From Dermacentor variabilis (lineage: Eukaryota > Arthropoda > Arachnida > Ixodida > Ixodidae), in contig NC_134571.1 of the NCBI RefSeq assembly GCF_050947875.1, forward strand, positions 1,953,501 through 2,017,500: a stretch of 64,000 nt of DNA. Reading direction: 5' to 3'. The translations under genes were made by a program, and so were the position numbers. The notes below the pieces were generated by a model. That model ran no database searches, was not told the DNA's origin, and saw only the letters and a program-made list of their open reading frames with translations. Of the stretch, positions 1 to 10,110 are shown in pieces; positions within the stretch are counted from its first letter, which is position 1; each line of letters begins with the position of its first letter.

Positions 1-1322
1 ACTTTCCTTGCTGCAACGGTTGGCTAGCAAGGTTTAAAGTGCGCCACAACACAAGTGTGAGGGTAATTTGCGGAGAGGCAGCACATGCGGACCACGAAGG
101 TGACATGGAATGGCAGATTGAGCCGCTGCCGGAAACTAGCCAACTACTCCATGGAAGACGTTTTCAACTTGGACGAGTCGGCACTCTTTTTCCGACTGCT
201 GCGCAACAGAATGTCGACATTCAAGGGCGAAAACTTCACAGGTGGCAAGCACGCCAAAAAAAGGCTGTTGGTTGCTTTCGTGCTCAACGTGACAGGAAGC
301 CAAAAACTGCCACTGCTTGTTATCGGCCAGTATGCGAAACCAAGGTGCTTTAAAGGCACCCAAGTGCCCTCTAGCATCATACAGAGAAGCAACACAACAC
401 CTTGGATGACTTCAGAGCCTCTTGAGCAATATGTCTGGCATGGGAATTTTGCAGGAGAAAAAAGAAAAGTTATTGCGCTCGACAACGCGTCTGCACACGT
501 GGCACTGGATAACTTGAGCACAAACTCGTCTTGCCACTGAACAGCACAGCGCTTGCACAATCTCTCGGCCAGGACATCATTCGCTCAGTCAAGCGTTTAT
601 ACAAAAATAACTTGCTGCGCAGAATGCTGCTAACAATGGAGTGTGGCAAGACATACTGCATCGACATGCTAGGTGCAATACACCTCCTAGCCTACTCGTG
701 GCAGCAGGTGGATTCTGCCATAGCCGAGAACTGCTTCGCTTGAGCGAAGTTCATTGTGCTCATGAGCAATTGTGAAAACTAAGAGAGTGCCGATGACTGC
801 GACAGCCTGCTCACAGGTGTGGAGCACCAAGGTAATGGCGAGGTTCTGCAGTTTGAATCGTTCTGTGGTCTAGACAGCAACATGGCAACATTTCCTGACT
901 GATCAGACTGCGAGATAGTAGCCAGTGTTGTGCCTCGTGAAGTTGAAGATGATGAGAACAATGGTGATGTCAACGCATTCGATCGAGGTCCGCCTCTGAC
1001 AGCAGCTGCTGATGCCATGGCTGTGATATGGGCATTTGCCAAGAAGAAAGACCTCACGGAGAGGTTGGCTTGAGGTCTCTTGGAATTTGAGGATGCTGTT
1101 GTCGCTGCAAGGCCTCCGTGGCGGCAACTGAAACTGACCAACTTTTGGTCCATTGCTTCGAAATAAAGGAAGCTGTGTACTACGAACATTACTATTCATT
1201 ACTTTTTTTCATTTTTGAAAGGTAAGTCCAGCTAATTCATCGTTTTCGGTTAATGTGTATAACTCGTTGGTAGATATCTTTTCCATGTCTCTGTGAACTG
1301 AGTATTAACGAGGTTTTACTGT
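1..1322 (+). mobile_element. Pogo/Tigger-type DNA transposon, 3' portion
   Basis: The window opens inside a Tigger-type element. Its 3' terminal inverted repeat is visible at about 1306-1322, reading AACGAGGTTTTACTGTA. This is the reverse complement of the CAGTNAAACCTCGTT end shared by other Tigger copies in this window, and it ends in the TA expected of the Tc1/mariner superfamily. The 5' end lies before position 1. About 130 bp between the transposase tail and the TIR are noncoding 3' region. Confidence 0.8.
39..1170 (+). pseudogene. Tigger/pogo DDE transposase remnant
   Basis: Decayed transposase of the DDE_1 (CENP-B/jerky/Tigger) family, which cuts and pastes its own element. The first piece (from 39) reads CGEAAHADHE. 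A frameshift near 120-140 moves the reading to the next frame, which carries the first catalytic Asp in FNLDESALFF and the second in VIALDNASAH (to 540). A further break near 540 joins a piece starting at 531 that resembles the C-terminal helical region. The tail to about 1170 is readable only across stop codons and ends in a block resembling the usual VVAARPP..QLKLTNF close. The DMGAI-type segment carrying the third acidic residue is missing. The N-terminal DNA-binding half is outside the window. It is dead as a protein-coding gene. Confidence 0.82.
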
Positions 1323-1385
1323 AGTTAATAAAGTTCACATCCCAAGCACTGAACTCTATGACATCGGTTAGCTTTCAGCACAATA

Positions 1386-1512
1386 AGTTATACAGTCAAA
1401 TCCACTTATGATCCCAGATATAATAATCTATCAGTTGTAATAACCACAATACAGTGTATTTACGATTTTCGAATCCTGCCTATTAAAACTGCTTCCAGAT
1501 ATAATGAACATT
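1386..1512. repeat. Solo Tigger/mariner-like terminal fragment
   Basis: A stretch beginning TACAGTCAAATCCACTTATG and rich in ATAATAA/GTAATAAC words resembles the terminal 100-130 bp of pogo-type elements, in which an internal echo of the TIR follows the outer TIR. No partner end was found nearby, so it looks like an orphan end or a decayed MITE. The call rests on similarity to other TIRs in this window. Confidence 0.35.
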
Positions 1513-2005
1513 TTTTAAATCAGTGTACTGTTGCAATGAATGCATCAAACCCTGTCAAAGTAAAAAGAGGGCACATGCGAAGTACGAAAGCATGGAAGCG
1601 CAACCAAACAAAGTGCACAGCAGTGCGCACCTCACTCCAGTCCAACCAGGGCGGATGATGTGGCCTTTGAGATGAGCAAGCGAGCCACTGCCATGCACTC
1701 ATTTTGGAAGCTGCAAATAAGGTCACTCGCCTGAAGGCATGCCTCCAGGAAGGAGCAGGTGGCGCTCAGCATAAACAGCATGGCATGAGGCGCGCATTGG
1801 TGTGATGTCGGATGCCATGACGGCGGCACTCTCTTTTTGTGCAATTGTCTGTGCGGCGCCAGGTGCCGCACCACACCCATTTCAACCATTTGGAATGACC
1901 ACCTATGTCCGTCCATCATGGGAACAATGGCTGCTCAAGCGTTTCTCAGGTTGCTGTTGATTTTGGCACAGCCAGCAAGAACGATGCACCAGGCGCTGTC
2001 ACCAC
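1513..2005. other. Unassigned intronic sequence
   Basis: No convincing coding region, TIR or tRNA-like block was recognised. Open frames here are short and have no family resemblance. The right edge runs into the GC-rich 5' region of the LINE that follows. Confidence 0.4.
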
Positions 2006-2437
2006 GCATTGTTGCACCCCGCAGGGGCGTCTGCGTAAGCAGGCGTTTGGTGTGTTGCGACACCACGTACCCGAGCACACGAGGGTTGGACCCTCCCGCA
2101 TGTAGCCGTGCGCGGCTTAGCCGTGTCCGGGGAAAAGGGGATCCTGGGGGTTGAGCCAATGCCGGGTGTTTGGACCTTTACGGCCCCTCGGCGGCGGCAA
2201 CACACCCCTTTGGCCTCGGCTTCACGTAGACGGCACCCCCGGACTGACCCACCCAGGGGAAATCGGCAGTCGCCTCTTCCTATCTCTTCCTCTCGAATCT
2301 TCGTCTTTATCTCCTACTTTTACATCTTTCCTGTCTTCTCTTCACTTCTAATTACTTCCGTATTTCCTGGCGGCAAGGGTTAACCGTGTGTAATATATCC
2401 TGCCTTGGGTATATATATTAGGTTATAGCGGCGATGC
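2006..2437 (+). promoter_or_regulatory. 5' UTR of the I-clade LINE (probable internal promoter)
   Basis: A GC-rich block upstream of ORF1 (for example CCGGGGAAAAGGGGATCCTG near 2127), followed by a pyrimidine-rich TCTTCCTCTC stretch. I-group LINEs carry internal RNA polymerase II promoters in this position. Promoter function here is inferred from position only. Confidence 0.4.
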
Positions 2438-3727
2438 ATGGCTGGCGTCTGCAGGTTCTCTTCCAACCTTGTAGCGTCCCCTTGTTGGGCTCGGTGGTGG
2501 GTGGCCACCATCGCCGCCGAATTTTCCAGTGTTTACATGGCAAACGCTTTTCCCCCCCTCCAAGATCGCCCTCCAAAACGAGGGCGCACCGAAGCAACAT
2601 TTCAGTTCCTATTAAAACCAAACTATGACACCTTCCCAAAGTTCCATGTCCTTCACAGTGAAGGCAACACAACTATTAGAAAACAATCACCTTTCATAGT
2701 ATCCAAATGCCTATCAAACGCGATCGGATCAGGCTACAAAGCATCAAAGATGGCAAGTGGAGACCTCCTCCTCGAACTGACAACGAAGGAACAAGTCGAA
2801 AAAATCAGTGAACTCAAAAGCATCGGTGACACTAATGTCACAATTTCCCCACATCTCTCGCTCAACACCAGCAGAGGAGTAATATCAGAAGAAGATTTCA
2901 TGAACCTCAGTGACGAAGAGCTCCTTGAGGGATTCCAGGAGCAACATGTAATCAAGGTACAAAGGATAACACTTCGACGAAACGACCAACAGATCCCCAC
3001 AAAACACGTAATACTTACATTTGGCTCCAGTACTGTGCCAAGTTCACTCGACGCAGGCTACCTGAAAATCAACGTCCGACCATACATACCGAACCCGAGG
3101 AAGTGCTTCAAGTGCCAAAGGTTCGGACATGCATCACAATCATGCAGAGGAAAGGAGACATGTGCAAAGTGTAGCGCCAATGACCATCCATCTGACAACT
3201 GCAATGCTCCCGCACAATGTGTCAATTGCAAGGGCGACCATCCAGCTTACTCGCGGAGCTGCCCTTGCTGGAAAAGAGAAAAAGAAATAATTGCAATAAC
3301 TGTAAAGGAAAAGATTTCATTTCATGAAGCGAGGAAAAGGTTAGCGCACTTACCTCAAGTAAGCTATGCTAGTGTGACGCGGCAGGGGGCAGCGCCACAC
3401 CGGTCTCAGGAATCTACAGGGTCCACTTCCGGTACTCCTGTAGAAACCCCAACCGCCCCCTTGGTGGCTGCAGCCAGTGCGGCTCCACCAGCAACGAATA
3501 CGGGCCCGCAGACAACAGTGCCGCAGGGCCCGAAGTTGAAGCGTACCCCACGGCCCGAGACGCGCGTCTCGGCGCCTGGCTCTCGATCGTCCAGTGCCTC
3601 GGAAAAGGCGATGGACGTCGATCCAAAAATCCCGGCGCCATTGACGCCAAAAGACCCGCGCTCCTTGGAGCGCACACAGAAGGAGAAACATATTTTAACT
3701 TCTGTGAGAAAGGGAAAGGTAACCTGA
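2438..3727 (+). CDS. LINE ORF1 gag-like protein with three zinc knuckles
   Basis: Nucleic-acid-binding ORF1 protein of the I-clade LINE, 429 residues from the first ATG. A second in-frame ATG at 2537 (MANAFPPLQD) is the more likely start because the 33 residues before it look like translated 5' UTR and FPPLQD-type starts are usual for this group. The C-terminal half carries three knuckles in tandem: CFKCQRFGHASQSC and CAKCSANDHPSDNC (both CX2CX4HX4C) and CVNCKGDHPAYSRSC (CX2CX3HX6C). These are followed by a basic helix and a long Pro/Ala/Thr/Ser-rich tail. ORF1 proteins of this type coat LINE RNA and form the ribonucleoprotein needed for target-primed reverse transcription. The frame has no stop codon, and ORF2 starts 100 bp downstream. 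Confidence 0.88.
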   Translation: MAGVCRFSSNLVASPCWARWWVATIAAEFSSVYMANAFPPLQDRPPKRGRTEATFQFLLKPNYDTFPKFHVLHSEGNTTIRKQSPFIVSKCLSNAIGSGYKASKMASGDLLLELTTKEQVEKISELKSIGDTNVTISPHLSLNTSRGVISEEDFMNLSDEELLEGFQEQHVIKVQRITLRRNDQQIPTKHVILTFGSSTVPSSLDAGYLKINVRPYIPNPRKCFKCQRFGHASQSCRGKETCAKCSANDHPSDNCNAPAQCVNCKGDHPAYSRSCPCWKREKEIIAITVKEKISFHEARKRLAHLPQVSYASVTRQGAAPHRSQESTGSTSGTPVETPTAPLVAAASAAPPATNTGPQTTVPQGPKLKRTPRPETRVSAPGSRSSSASEKAMDVDPKIPAPLTPKDPRSLERTQKEKHILTSVRKGKVT

Positions 3728-3827
3728 GCGGTTACCGCCCTTCATAAGAGTAACCAGGTTTTAAATAGATGCCACCTACAATTTGTAAGCTCACACACAT
3801 AAGTATTTTTTTCCTGATTCCAATAAG

Positions 3828-6800
3828 ATGGCTTTTATCATTCATTGGAACTGCAGAGGTCTAATTCACAATCTAGGTGACATCAAAGATATCATAAATA
3901 AGTTATCACCAGTGGCATTCTGCCTTCAAGAAACGTATCTAGGACCAAAGCATACAAATTTCCTTAAAGGCTTTACAGTTATAAGAAAGGACCGCGAACA
4001 CTCCAGTCGTCTATCAGGAGGTGTCGCTATTGTCGTTCAAGGCGGCATCCCTACACGGAACGTTTCATTAAATACTCCGCACGAGGCAGTAGCTGTCACC
4101 GTTTTGTCATTTAAGACTGTAACCATCTGTTCATTATACATTCCTCCCCATAGCCATTTCACAACTCGAGATTTGGAAGATTTAATTGACCAGCTGCCGG
4201 AGCCTTTTGTTTTAGTTCGTGATTTTAATGCTCACTGCACTCTTTGGGGTAGCGATAAGAATGACCAAAGAGGACAACTTATCGAAGATTTTATTTTGAC
4301 TAATAACATCTGTCTTTTAAATTCAGGTGCGCCAACTCATTTTTCACCCAGTTCACGTACTTTTAGCTGCATTGATTTAGCATTCTGCTCTCCCGACATT
4401 TTTACCGATTTTAAATGGGATGTACTGAAGAAATCATATGGCAGTGATCATCTACCTGCTATAATCAACCTCACATCAACACTACCCATTATATCTCACA
4501 AACCGCGCCGTCGGAAACTACAAATGGCAGACTGGTCTGTTTTCACAGAAAGTGCCAGGCTGGAGGAGCTTACTTTAACAGATTTAAGCATTGACGAAAT
4601 TAATGAACAATTTACTAACTGTATTATTTCTGCAGCCGAAAAGGCCATTCCGCAATCTTCTGGCGTTGTTCCGAAAAAGCTTAATCCTTGGTGGACACAT
4701 GAATGCACCATAGCAAAAAAGCAGCAAAATAAGGCCTGGGGAATCTTACGCAGGTACCCAACACATAACAACCTTCTAAATTTTAAACAAGCCAAAGCGA
4801 AAGCTCGATATATCCGGAGACAGGCAGAAAAATGTTCTTGGCAAAAATATGTATCTACGATTAATAGTACCGTTACATCCAAAAGGATGTGGGACCAGGT
4901 CAGAAAGTTTAAGGGGGACTACTCACCATACACGATACCCATACTTACACCTTCAGGCACTCAGACAACACTACAAGAACAAGCGAATATACTTGGGGAA
5001 CATTTCTATAACATCTCTAGCTCGGCTAATTATTCAAACAGGTTCTTAAAATACAAACTGTCGGCAGAAAAAGAGAAGCTACCAACTGCGTGTATGTCAA
5101 GGGACGAAAACAACGCTCCATTTACGCTACAAGAGCTTAACAGGGTTCTCTCTGCTGGCAAGAAAACTGCAGTAGGTCCTGACTGGATTCATTATTCCAT
5201 GCTTGCACACCTGTCCCCAGCATCCGTAAATGCTGTCCTTAAATTTTTTAACAAAGTATTTGAATCTGGAAGCATGCCAACAAGTTGGAAAAACGCAATA
5301 GTTGTGCCTTTTTTAAAAACAGGTAAATCCCCCACATCCCCAAGCAGCTTTCGACCCATTGCCCTCACAAGCTGTTTGGCGAAATCATACGAAAGTGTCG
5401 TAAATGCGAGATTAACTTTCACGCTTGATACACGCAACTCCATCGATTTTCACCAGTGCGGCTATAAAAAAGGGTGCTCAACGACAGACCACCTCGTCCG
5501 ACTTGAACACGAAATACGTGAAGCATTTCTACAAAAACAGCACTGCCTGGCAGTGTTCTCCGACCTTGAAAAAGCGTACGACACCACGTGGAGATTTGGT
5601 ATCTTACGTGATCTCGCCGCGTTAGGAATCCGTGGCAAAATGCTAAACTGTCTCGCTGATTTTATGTCCAACAGAACTTTCCAAATCCGTCTAGGCACTG
5701 TGCTCTCGCGCACATTTATCCAAGAAAACGGTGTGCCACAAGGTTGCGTACTTAGCACAACACTCTTTATAGTAAAAATGAACTCTGTCAACAAAGTTAT
5801 TCCCACCTCCGTTATGCACTCCATATATGTCGATGATCTGCAAATAGCATGCCGCGCCTCAAACTTACGAACATGTGAAAGACAGCTCCAGATAACAATA
5901 AATAAACTAATGGAATGGGCTGAGCAAAATGGCTTCCGCTTCTCTACTCAGAAAACTGTTACAGTGCTTTTTTCGCAAAAACGAGGGTTGTACTTAGACC
6001 CGGATGTAAAATTGAATGATGTCGCACTGCTGGTAAAACAAGAATATAAATTCTTGGGAGTAATTCTTGACAAAAAACTAAACTTCCTATCCCACATTAA
6101 AACACTAAAGATTAAGGCAAATAAAGCATTGAATATCCTGAAAGTTTTATCTCATAAGCACTGGGGTTCCGACCAAACGTGTCTTTTACGTATTTACCGC
6201 TCTCTTGTTCGCAGCCTTTTAGGCTACGGCTCTATTGTTTACGGCTCAGCCAGACAGTCCTACATCCAACGACTTGATCCAGTACATAACCTTGGATTGC
6301 GACTGGCAAGTGGTGCCTACAAAACTTCACCTATTCAAAGTTTATATGTTGAGTGTAATGAACCCTCCTTACACCAGCGCAGAGCATCACTCACTTTTTC
6401 CTACGTACTAAGAATTCAGTCGTCACCACAACACATATGCTACAACATCCTCACACAATGCAACTCACGCCTACACTATACAAATAAACCGAACATGATC
6501 AAACCGCTTGTCCTGCGATATGAGGAATATGTCTGGGATTATGATATTCCTTGCGAAGTCCTCGAGGTTGCCAGAAAGCCACAGCGTTTGCCCCCATGGT
6601 ACGATTTTGAACCGTTATGTGACTGGACATTGACACATTTAAAGAAGAAAGACACCCCACGCGAACACATTACACAAGAATTCCGTGAACTTCAGGACAA
6701 ATATCAAAATAACGTGCAATATTACACTGATGGCTCCAAAACGAAAGAACACGTGGGTGTGGGGGTCATAACTGAAAATTGGGAAAAAAGTATCCGATTG

Positions 6801-7541
6801 CCACAACACGCCTCTGTTTTCACGGCCGAAGTTTTCGCTATATGGGTTGTTGTGAAAAAAATTATCGCTGATAAACACACAAATGCAGTCATATACACAG
6901 ATTCTTTAAGCACACTGAAGGCACTACATCTGAAATCTGAGGGTGAACCCCTGATTGGAGACATTTTAAACATGGTGGCTTTTAACGAATACGGGAGGAC
7001 AATTCGTTTCTGCTGGGTCCCAAGTCACGTTGGGATACCGGGTAACGAAGCAGCTGATACATATGCATTGATGGCAGCACACAAAGACATTACAAACACA
7101 ACACTCCCATATAAAGATAGCATCCGCGCAATTAGAAAAGCCTTAACGGTAAAATGGCAACGCGAATGGGACCGCTGTTCCGACAACAAGCTACATCTCA
7201 CGAAACCCATAGTTGGGGAGTGGAAGTCATGCTATCATCAGGAGCGGTTCATCGAAGTAGTTTTATGCCGACTATGCATTGGACACACACACATCACACA
7301 CAATTACTTACTTAGGAAAGAAGACACACCAACATGCGAGAAATGTCAACAGCCACTAACAGTTATACACATATTACTCACATGTACGCAGATTGAAACA
7401 CACAGACGAGCACTTTTGCACAAATTATATCAACTACACATACCGTTACACCCTGCTCTAATTTTAGGCGATGATCCACTAGTCCCATTAGGAGACGTGC
7501 ATAAATTTTTAGACGACACTGGATTTTTACATAAAATATAG
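3828..7541 (+). CDS. LINE ORF2: endonuclease, reverse transcriptase, RNase H
   Basis: Uninterrupted 1237-residue polyprotein that nicks the target and copies LINE RNA into it. Order of domains: an APE-type endonuclease (about 1-225) with WNCRG, LQETY, DFNAH (Asp 132) and SDHLP; a reverse transcriptase (about 480-760) with FRPIALTS, FSDLEKAYD, NGVPQGCVLS and the catalytic YVDD at 667-670; an RNase H domain (about 960-1090) with YTDGSK (Asp 968), FTAEVFAIW, IYTDSLSTLKAL and GNEAAD; and a C-terminal zinc-binding CEKCQQPLTVIHILLTC. The start is the ATG after the 100-bp spacer and gives an immediate endonuclease motif. In the endonuclease, the residue before DFNAH is Arg where Gly is usual. Otherwise the landmark residues are intact, so the copy may have been competent recently. 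Its 3' UTR is broken by piggyBac. Confidence 0.93.
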   Translation: MAFIIHWNCRGLIHNLGDIKDIINKLSPVAFCLQETYLGPKHTNFLKGFTVIRKDREHSSRLSGGVAIVVQGGIPTRNVSLNTPHEAVAVTVLSFKTVTICSLYIPPHSHFTTRDLEDLIDQLPEPFVLVRDFNAHCTLWGSDKNDQRGQLIEDFILTNNICLLNSGAPTHFSPSSRTFSCIDLAFCSPDIFTDFKWDVLKKSYGSDHLPAIINLTSTLPIISHKPRRRKLQMADWSVFTESARLEELTLTDLSIDEINEQFTNCIISAAEKAIPQSSGVVPKKLNPWWTHECTIAKKQQNKAWGILRRYPTHNNLLNFKQAKAKARYIRRQAEKCSWQKYVSTINSTVTSKRMWDQVRKFKGDYSPYTIPILTPSGTQTTLQEQANILGEHFYNISSSANYSNRFLKYKLSAEKEKLPTACMSRDENNAPFTLQELNRVLSAGKKTAVGPDWIHYSMLAHLSPASVNAVLKFFNKVFESGSMPTSWKNAIVVPFLKTGKSPTSPSSFRPIALTSCLAKSYESVVNARLTFTLDTRNSIDFHQCGYKKGCSTTDHLVRLEHEIREAFLQKQHCLAVFSDLEKAYDTTWRFGILRDLAALGIRGKMLNCLADFMSNRTFQIRLGTVLSRTFIQENGVPQGCVLSTTLFIVKMNSVNKVIPTSVMHSIYVDDLQIACRASNLRTCERQLQITINKLMEWAEQNGFRFSTQKTVTVLFSQKRGLYLDPDVKLNDVALLVKQEYKFLGVILDKKLNFLSHIKTLKIKANKALNILKVLSHKHWGSDQTCLLRIYRSLVRSLLGYGSIVYGSARQSYIQRLDPVHNLGLRLASGAYKTSPIQSLYVECNEPSLHQRRASLTFSYVLRIQSSPQHICYNILTQCNSRLHYTNKPNMIKPLVLRYEEYVWDYDIPCEVLEVARKPQRLPPWYDFEPLCDWTLTHLKKKDTPREHITQEFRELQDKYQNNVQYYTDGSKTKEHVGVGVITENWEKSIRLPQHASVFTAEVFAIWVVVKKIIADKHTNAVIYTDSLSTLKALHLKSEGEPLIGDILNMVAFNEYGRTIRFCWVPSHVGIPGNEAADTYALMAAHKDITNTTLPYKDSIRAIRKALTVKWQREWDRCSDNKLHLTKPIVGEWKSCYHQERFIEVVLCRLCIGHTHITHNYLLRKEDTPTCEKCQQPLTVIHILLTCTQIETHRRALLHKLYQLHIPLHPALILGDDPLVPLGDVHKFLDDTGFLHKI

Positions 7542-7631
7542 ATTATTAACATAGTCTTTCACTTTATAAACTGTATTTTAGAACACCTCGTGTTTGGCGC
7601 AGCATAGCCTTAGCCGCTTTTGCGCCATTAA

Positions 7632-7645
7632 CACTTTCCTGTCCG
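7632..7645. repeat. piggyBac left TIR
   Basis: CACTTTCCTGTCCG directly after TTAA. It matches the reverse complement of 10061-10074 over 14 of 14 bases. Confidence 0.93.
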
Positions 7646-7849
7646 CGCCTATGCCCATCGACAGTATGTTGTCGATGGTTTCAACGTCGATTTTCTCCTG
7701 TTCGGAGCGCTTATGGACAGCTAGCGCCATCCAGCGCATAAAAGGATAACTATTTTTCAAGTTTCGCTTCTGTGTTTCCTTTTTTGGCCGCGGGAGGGAT
7801 TTTTAAAACGCCTTTTAATCGCGCTTGACGAGCACGCGTAGTTTCGGAT

Positions 7850-9712
7850 ATGGCGTCGACGTCTCGCGCAGCTGCTCCTCGGAAACGGCGAGTTTCGACC
7901 GATTCCGATGAGTCTGCATCAGAATTTTGTGATGATGGTAGCAGCGGAGACTCGGGAGATGATTTTGACTCATCCGACTTCAGCACGGACGGTGAAAGTG
8001 CGTCAAGTAGCCCCAGAACGTCGACAGGTATCCGCCGGTAAGTTCCGTTTTCCACTCCGAGCCATTTTATCGCGGCCGCAATCAGATCTAAAGACATGCG
8101 GCGTGTTCTAAAGGCAACGACTCTTATCTGCAGGGTGTCAACGTCGTTTGGACACGACCACTTGTCGGCGGCGGCACAAAGAGTGGAGTTTTGCGCGAGA
8201 AGACGGCCGGGAGTCGACCTCGGCACTGCGCTCCGTAGTTCCGCGCGGCGCTTCGCAAGAGCCGTCGACTTCTTCGCGCTGTTCTTCACGGCGGAAATAA
8301 TCACTGAAATATGCAACATGACAAATAAATATGCGTGGATGCATATTTTGGAGAAGCAATCGTACAGTGAGAGAGACGGCTCTTGGAAAGAGGTGACTCC
8401 CGATGAGATGAAGAAGTTTCTCGGACTTCTCATTTACATGGGTATTGTACAAGTGCCGCGCTTGCACTGCTACTGGAACACGCGGAAATTATTTTCTGGT
8501 CTCCTTCCACCTTCGGTAATGCCAAGAAATCGATTCAAAGCGTTGCTTGCATTCCTGAGTGTGTCCGACCCTGAGAAGACAACTGCCGCATCCCATGGCA
8601 AGCTGCATCGCGTAGCTTCGCTGCTGAAGCACATCAACGCCTCATCTGCCCAATTCTTCCAACCTGATCGGAGCCTCTCCGTTGACGAGAGGATGGTAAA
8701 GTCAAAAGGCAGATCCGGAATTAGACAGTACATGCGGGACAAAGTTATAAAATGGGGGTATAAATTGTGGGTTTTGGCGGACTCCAAATCTGGTTACACT
8801 GTTCAGTTCAGTGTATACACAGGAAAGCGTGAAGCACCAAGCGCACGTGGGCTGGCATTCGATGTTGTGACGCGACTCGCAGAGGACTACCTAGATCAAG
8901 GCTACATCATTTATTTAGACAACTTTTACACGTCGACATCCTTGTTTGTACACTTGTTGAAGCGCAAGACGCTTGCTTGTGGCACAACGCGCAAGGATCG
9001 TCGGGGCTTTCCAGCCGAGCTCAAGGACACCCAATGGGAAAAAAAAGCTAAGAGAGGAGATGTTCGCTGGCTACGGGACCAGGACGTTCTATATTTACAA
9101 TGGAAGGACAAGCGTGTTGTTCACATGATGTCGACAGCCCACACAGCCAACAAATTCGTACTTGCCAAGCGCAGAAGGAAAGTCAACAATAGGTGGGAAG
9201 AAATATCGGTGAAAAAGCCAATGCTGATTGACAAGTACAATGTGGGCATGCTCGGCGTCGATAAATCGGACCAGCTCATTGGGACATACAATGTTCTGAT
9301 GAAGTGCGTGCGCTGGTGGAAAACGCTGTTTTTCCACAGTATAGATATTGCTGTTGTCAACAGCTTTATTCTATTTGATGAGCACCGTCGGCAGCATCCC
9401 GAAGTGCCTGAATTGTCAAGAGGTTCGCGTTTTGATCAGTTCGCGTTCAGGCTAGAGCTGGTGGAGCAGCTCATAGGACTTGATGAGCAACAACATCCAG
9501 ACCCCAAGGCTCCTCCTGCTGTTCCCGCTACATGTGCCCCTAAGGATCAACAGCACAAGCCCCAGAAGCTGCAAAGATACAGGAACTGCAAATTGTGCTA
9601 TCAAGAACGGAAAGTGGAACAAAAAACGAACGTTTTCTGCGAGACGTGCGCCGCAAACTTGTGCTTCACCACATCACGCAACTGCTTTGTGCGGTGGCAC
9701 GATAGCCACTAG
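7850..9712 (+). CDS. piggyBac transposase (possibly spliced, one frameshift)
   Basis: DDE_Tnp_1_7 family transposase. The long frame 8096-9712 has 538 codons. Catalytic aspartates by numbering from 8096 are Asp 197 in SVDERM, Asp 275 in IYLDNFYTS and Asp 389 in MLGVDKSDQ. The C-terminus has a cysteine-rich zinc-binding domain (CKLCYQERK..., FCETCAANLC, NCFVRWHD) that in this family binds the TIRs. An acidic N-terminal exon is likely at 7850-8037 (MASTSRAAAPRKRR, then Asp/Ser-rich). It ends in a good donor, G|GTAAGT, and an acceptor TTATCTGCAG ends at 8133. Downstream of that acceptor the joined frame reads KEWSFAREDG and then needs a 1-nt shift near 8240-8275 to reach the DFFALFFTAEI block. 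It is either a slightly damaged gene or one spliced differently from my reading. Confidence 0.85.
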
Positions 9713-10060
9713 GGATGACATTTTCCTTTGTAAAAAAATCTCTTGTACAGATAGGAATTTTATATTTGCATGAATGTTTTATACGGCCTGTCCCTTCAAA
9801 ATGTATATTTTGAATTTTTTTTATGTTGTCTTGGTGCAAAGCAGCATCGACGTTATCGCGGAGTTTTCTCGTTTTTGTTAAAAATGTTTTATTAGGTGAT
9901 TTTTTTCAATTAATTGGTAATAAGTGTTTGTTTTCAAACAACACCATTAAAAAGCGTATTCCCTCTTCTACAAATTGATACTAAACATTTTAATATCAAA
10001 CATTTGGTGTAGCAGCAAAAAAATGTTTACTAGACCACCCGAAAAGTGCTTATTTTCCCA

Positions 10061-10074
10061 CGGACAGGAAAGTG
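10061..10074. repeat. piggyBac right TIR
   Basis: CGGACAGGAAAGTG directly before TTAA. It is the inverted copy of the left terminus at 7632-7645. Confidence 0.93.
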
Positions 10075-10110
10075 TTAAACCCACAAAACAAACACAAAAC
10101 AAAAGCATTG

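Larger units (their letters stand above)
7632..10074 (+). mobile_element. piggyBac-type DNA transposon with intact TIRs and TTAA
   Basis: A 2443-bp element bounded by CACTTTCCTGTCCG at 7632-7645 and its exact reverse complement CGGACAGGAAAGTG at 10061-10074. It is flanked on both sides by TTAA (7628-7631 and 10075-10078), the diagnostic piggyBac target. Removing the element and one TTAA leaves a continuous LINE 3' tail, so it jumped into that LINE. It carries one transposase gene on the same strand. About 360 bp of AT-rich noncoding sequence follows the gene. Confidence 0.93.
2006..10110 (+). mobile_element. I-clade non-LTR retrotransposon (LINE), split by piggyBac
   Basis: A near full-length LINE: GC-rich 5' UTR (about 2006-2437), ORF1, a 100-bp spacer, ORF2, and a 3' UTR that starts at 7542, is cut at 7628-7631 by the piggyBac insertion, and resumes at 10075-10110. 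The resumed part reads ACCCACAAAACAAACACAAA and ends in a CAAAA-type simple tail, which is typical of I-group elements. ORF2 with both apurinic endonuclease and RNase H domains points to the I/R1/Loa group; I favour I. Both ORFs are open, so this is probably a young insertion in the LARP1 intron or flank, in the same orientation as LARP1. The exact 5' boundary is uncertain by roughly 100 bp. Confidence 0.85.

Noticed and set aside
1632..1919. 95-codon minus-strand frame as a gene
   Set aside because: No family resemblance, no splice or start context, and length within chance for this region.
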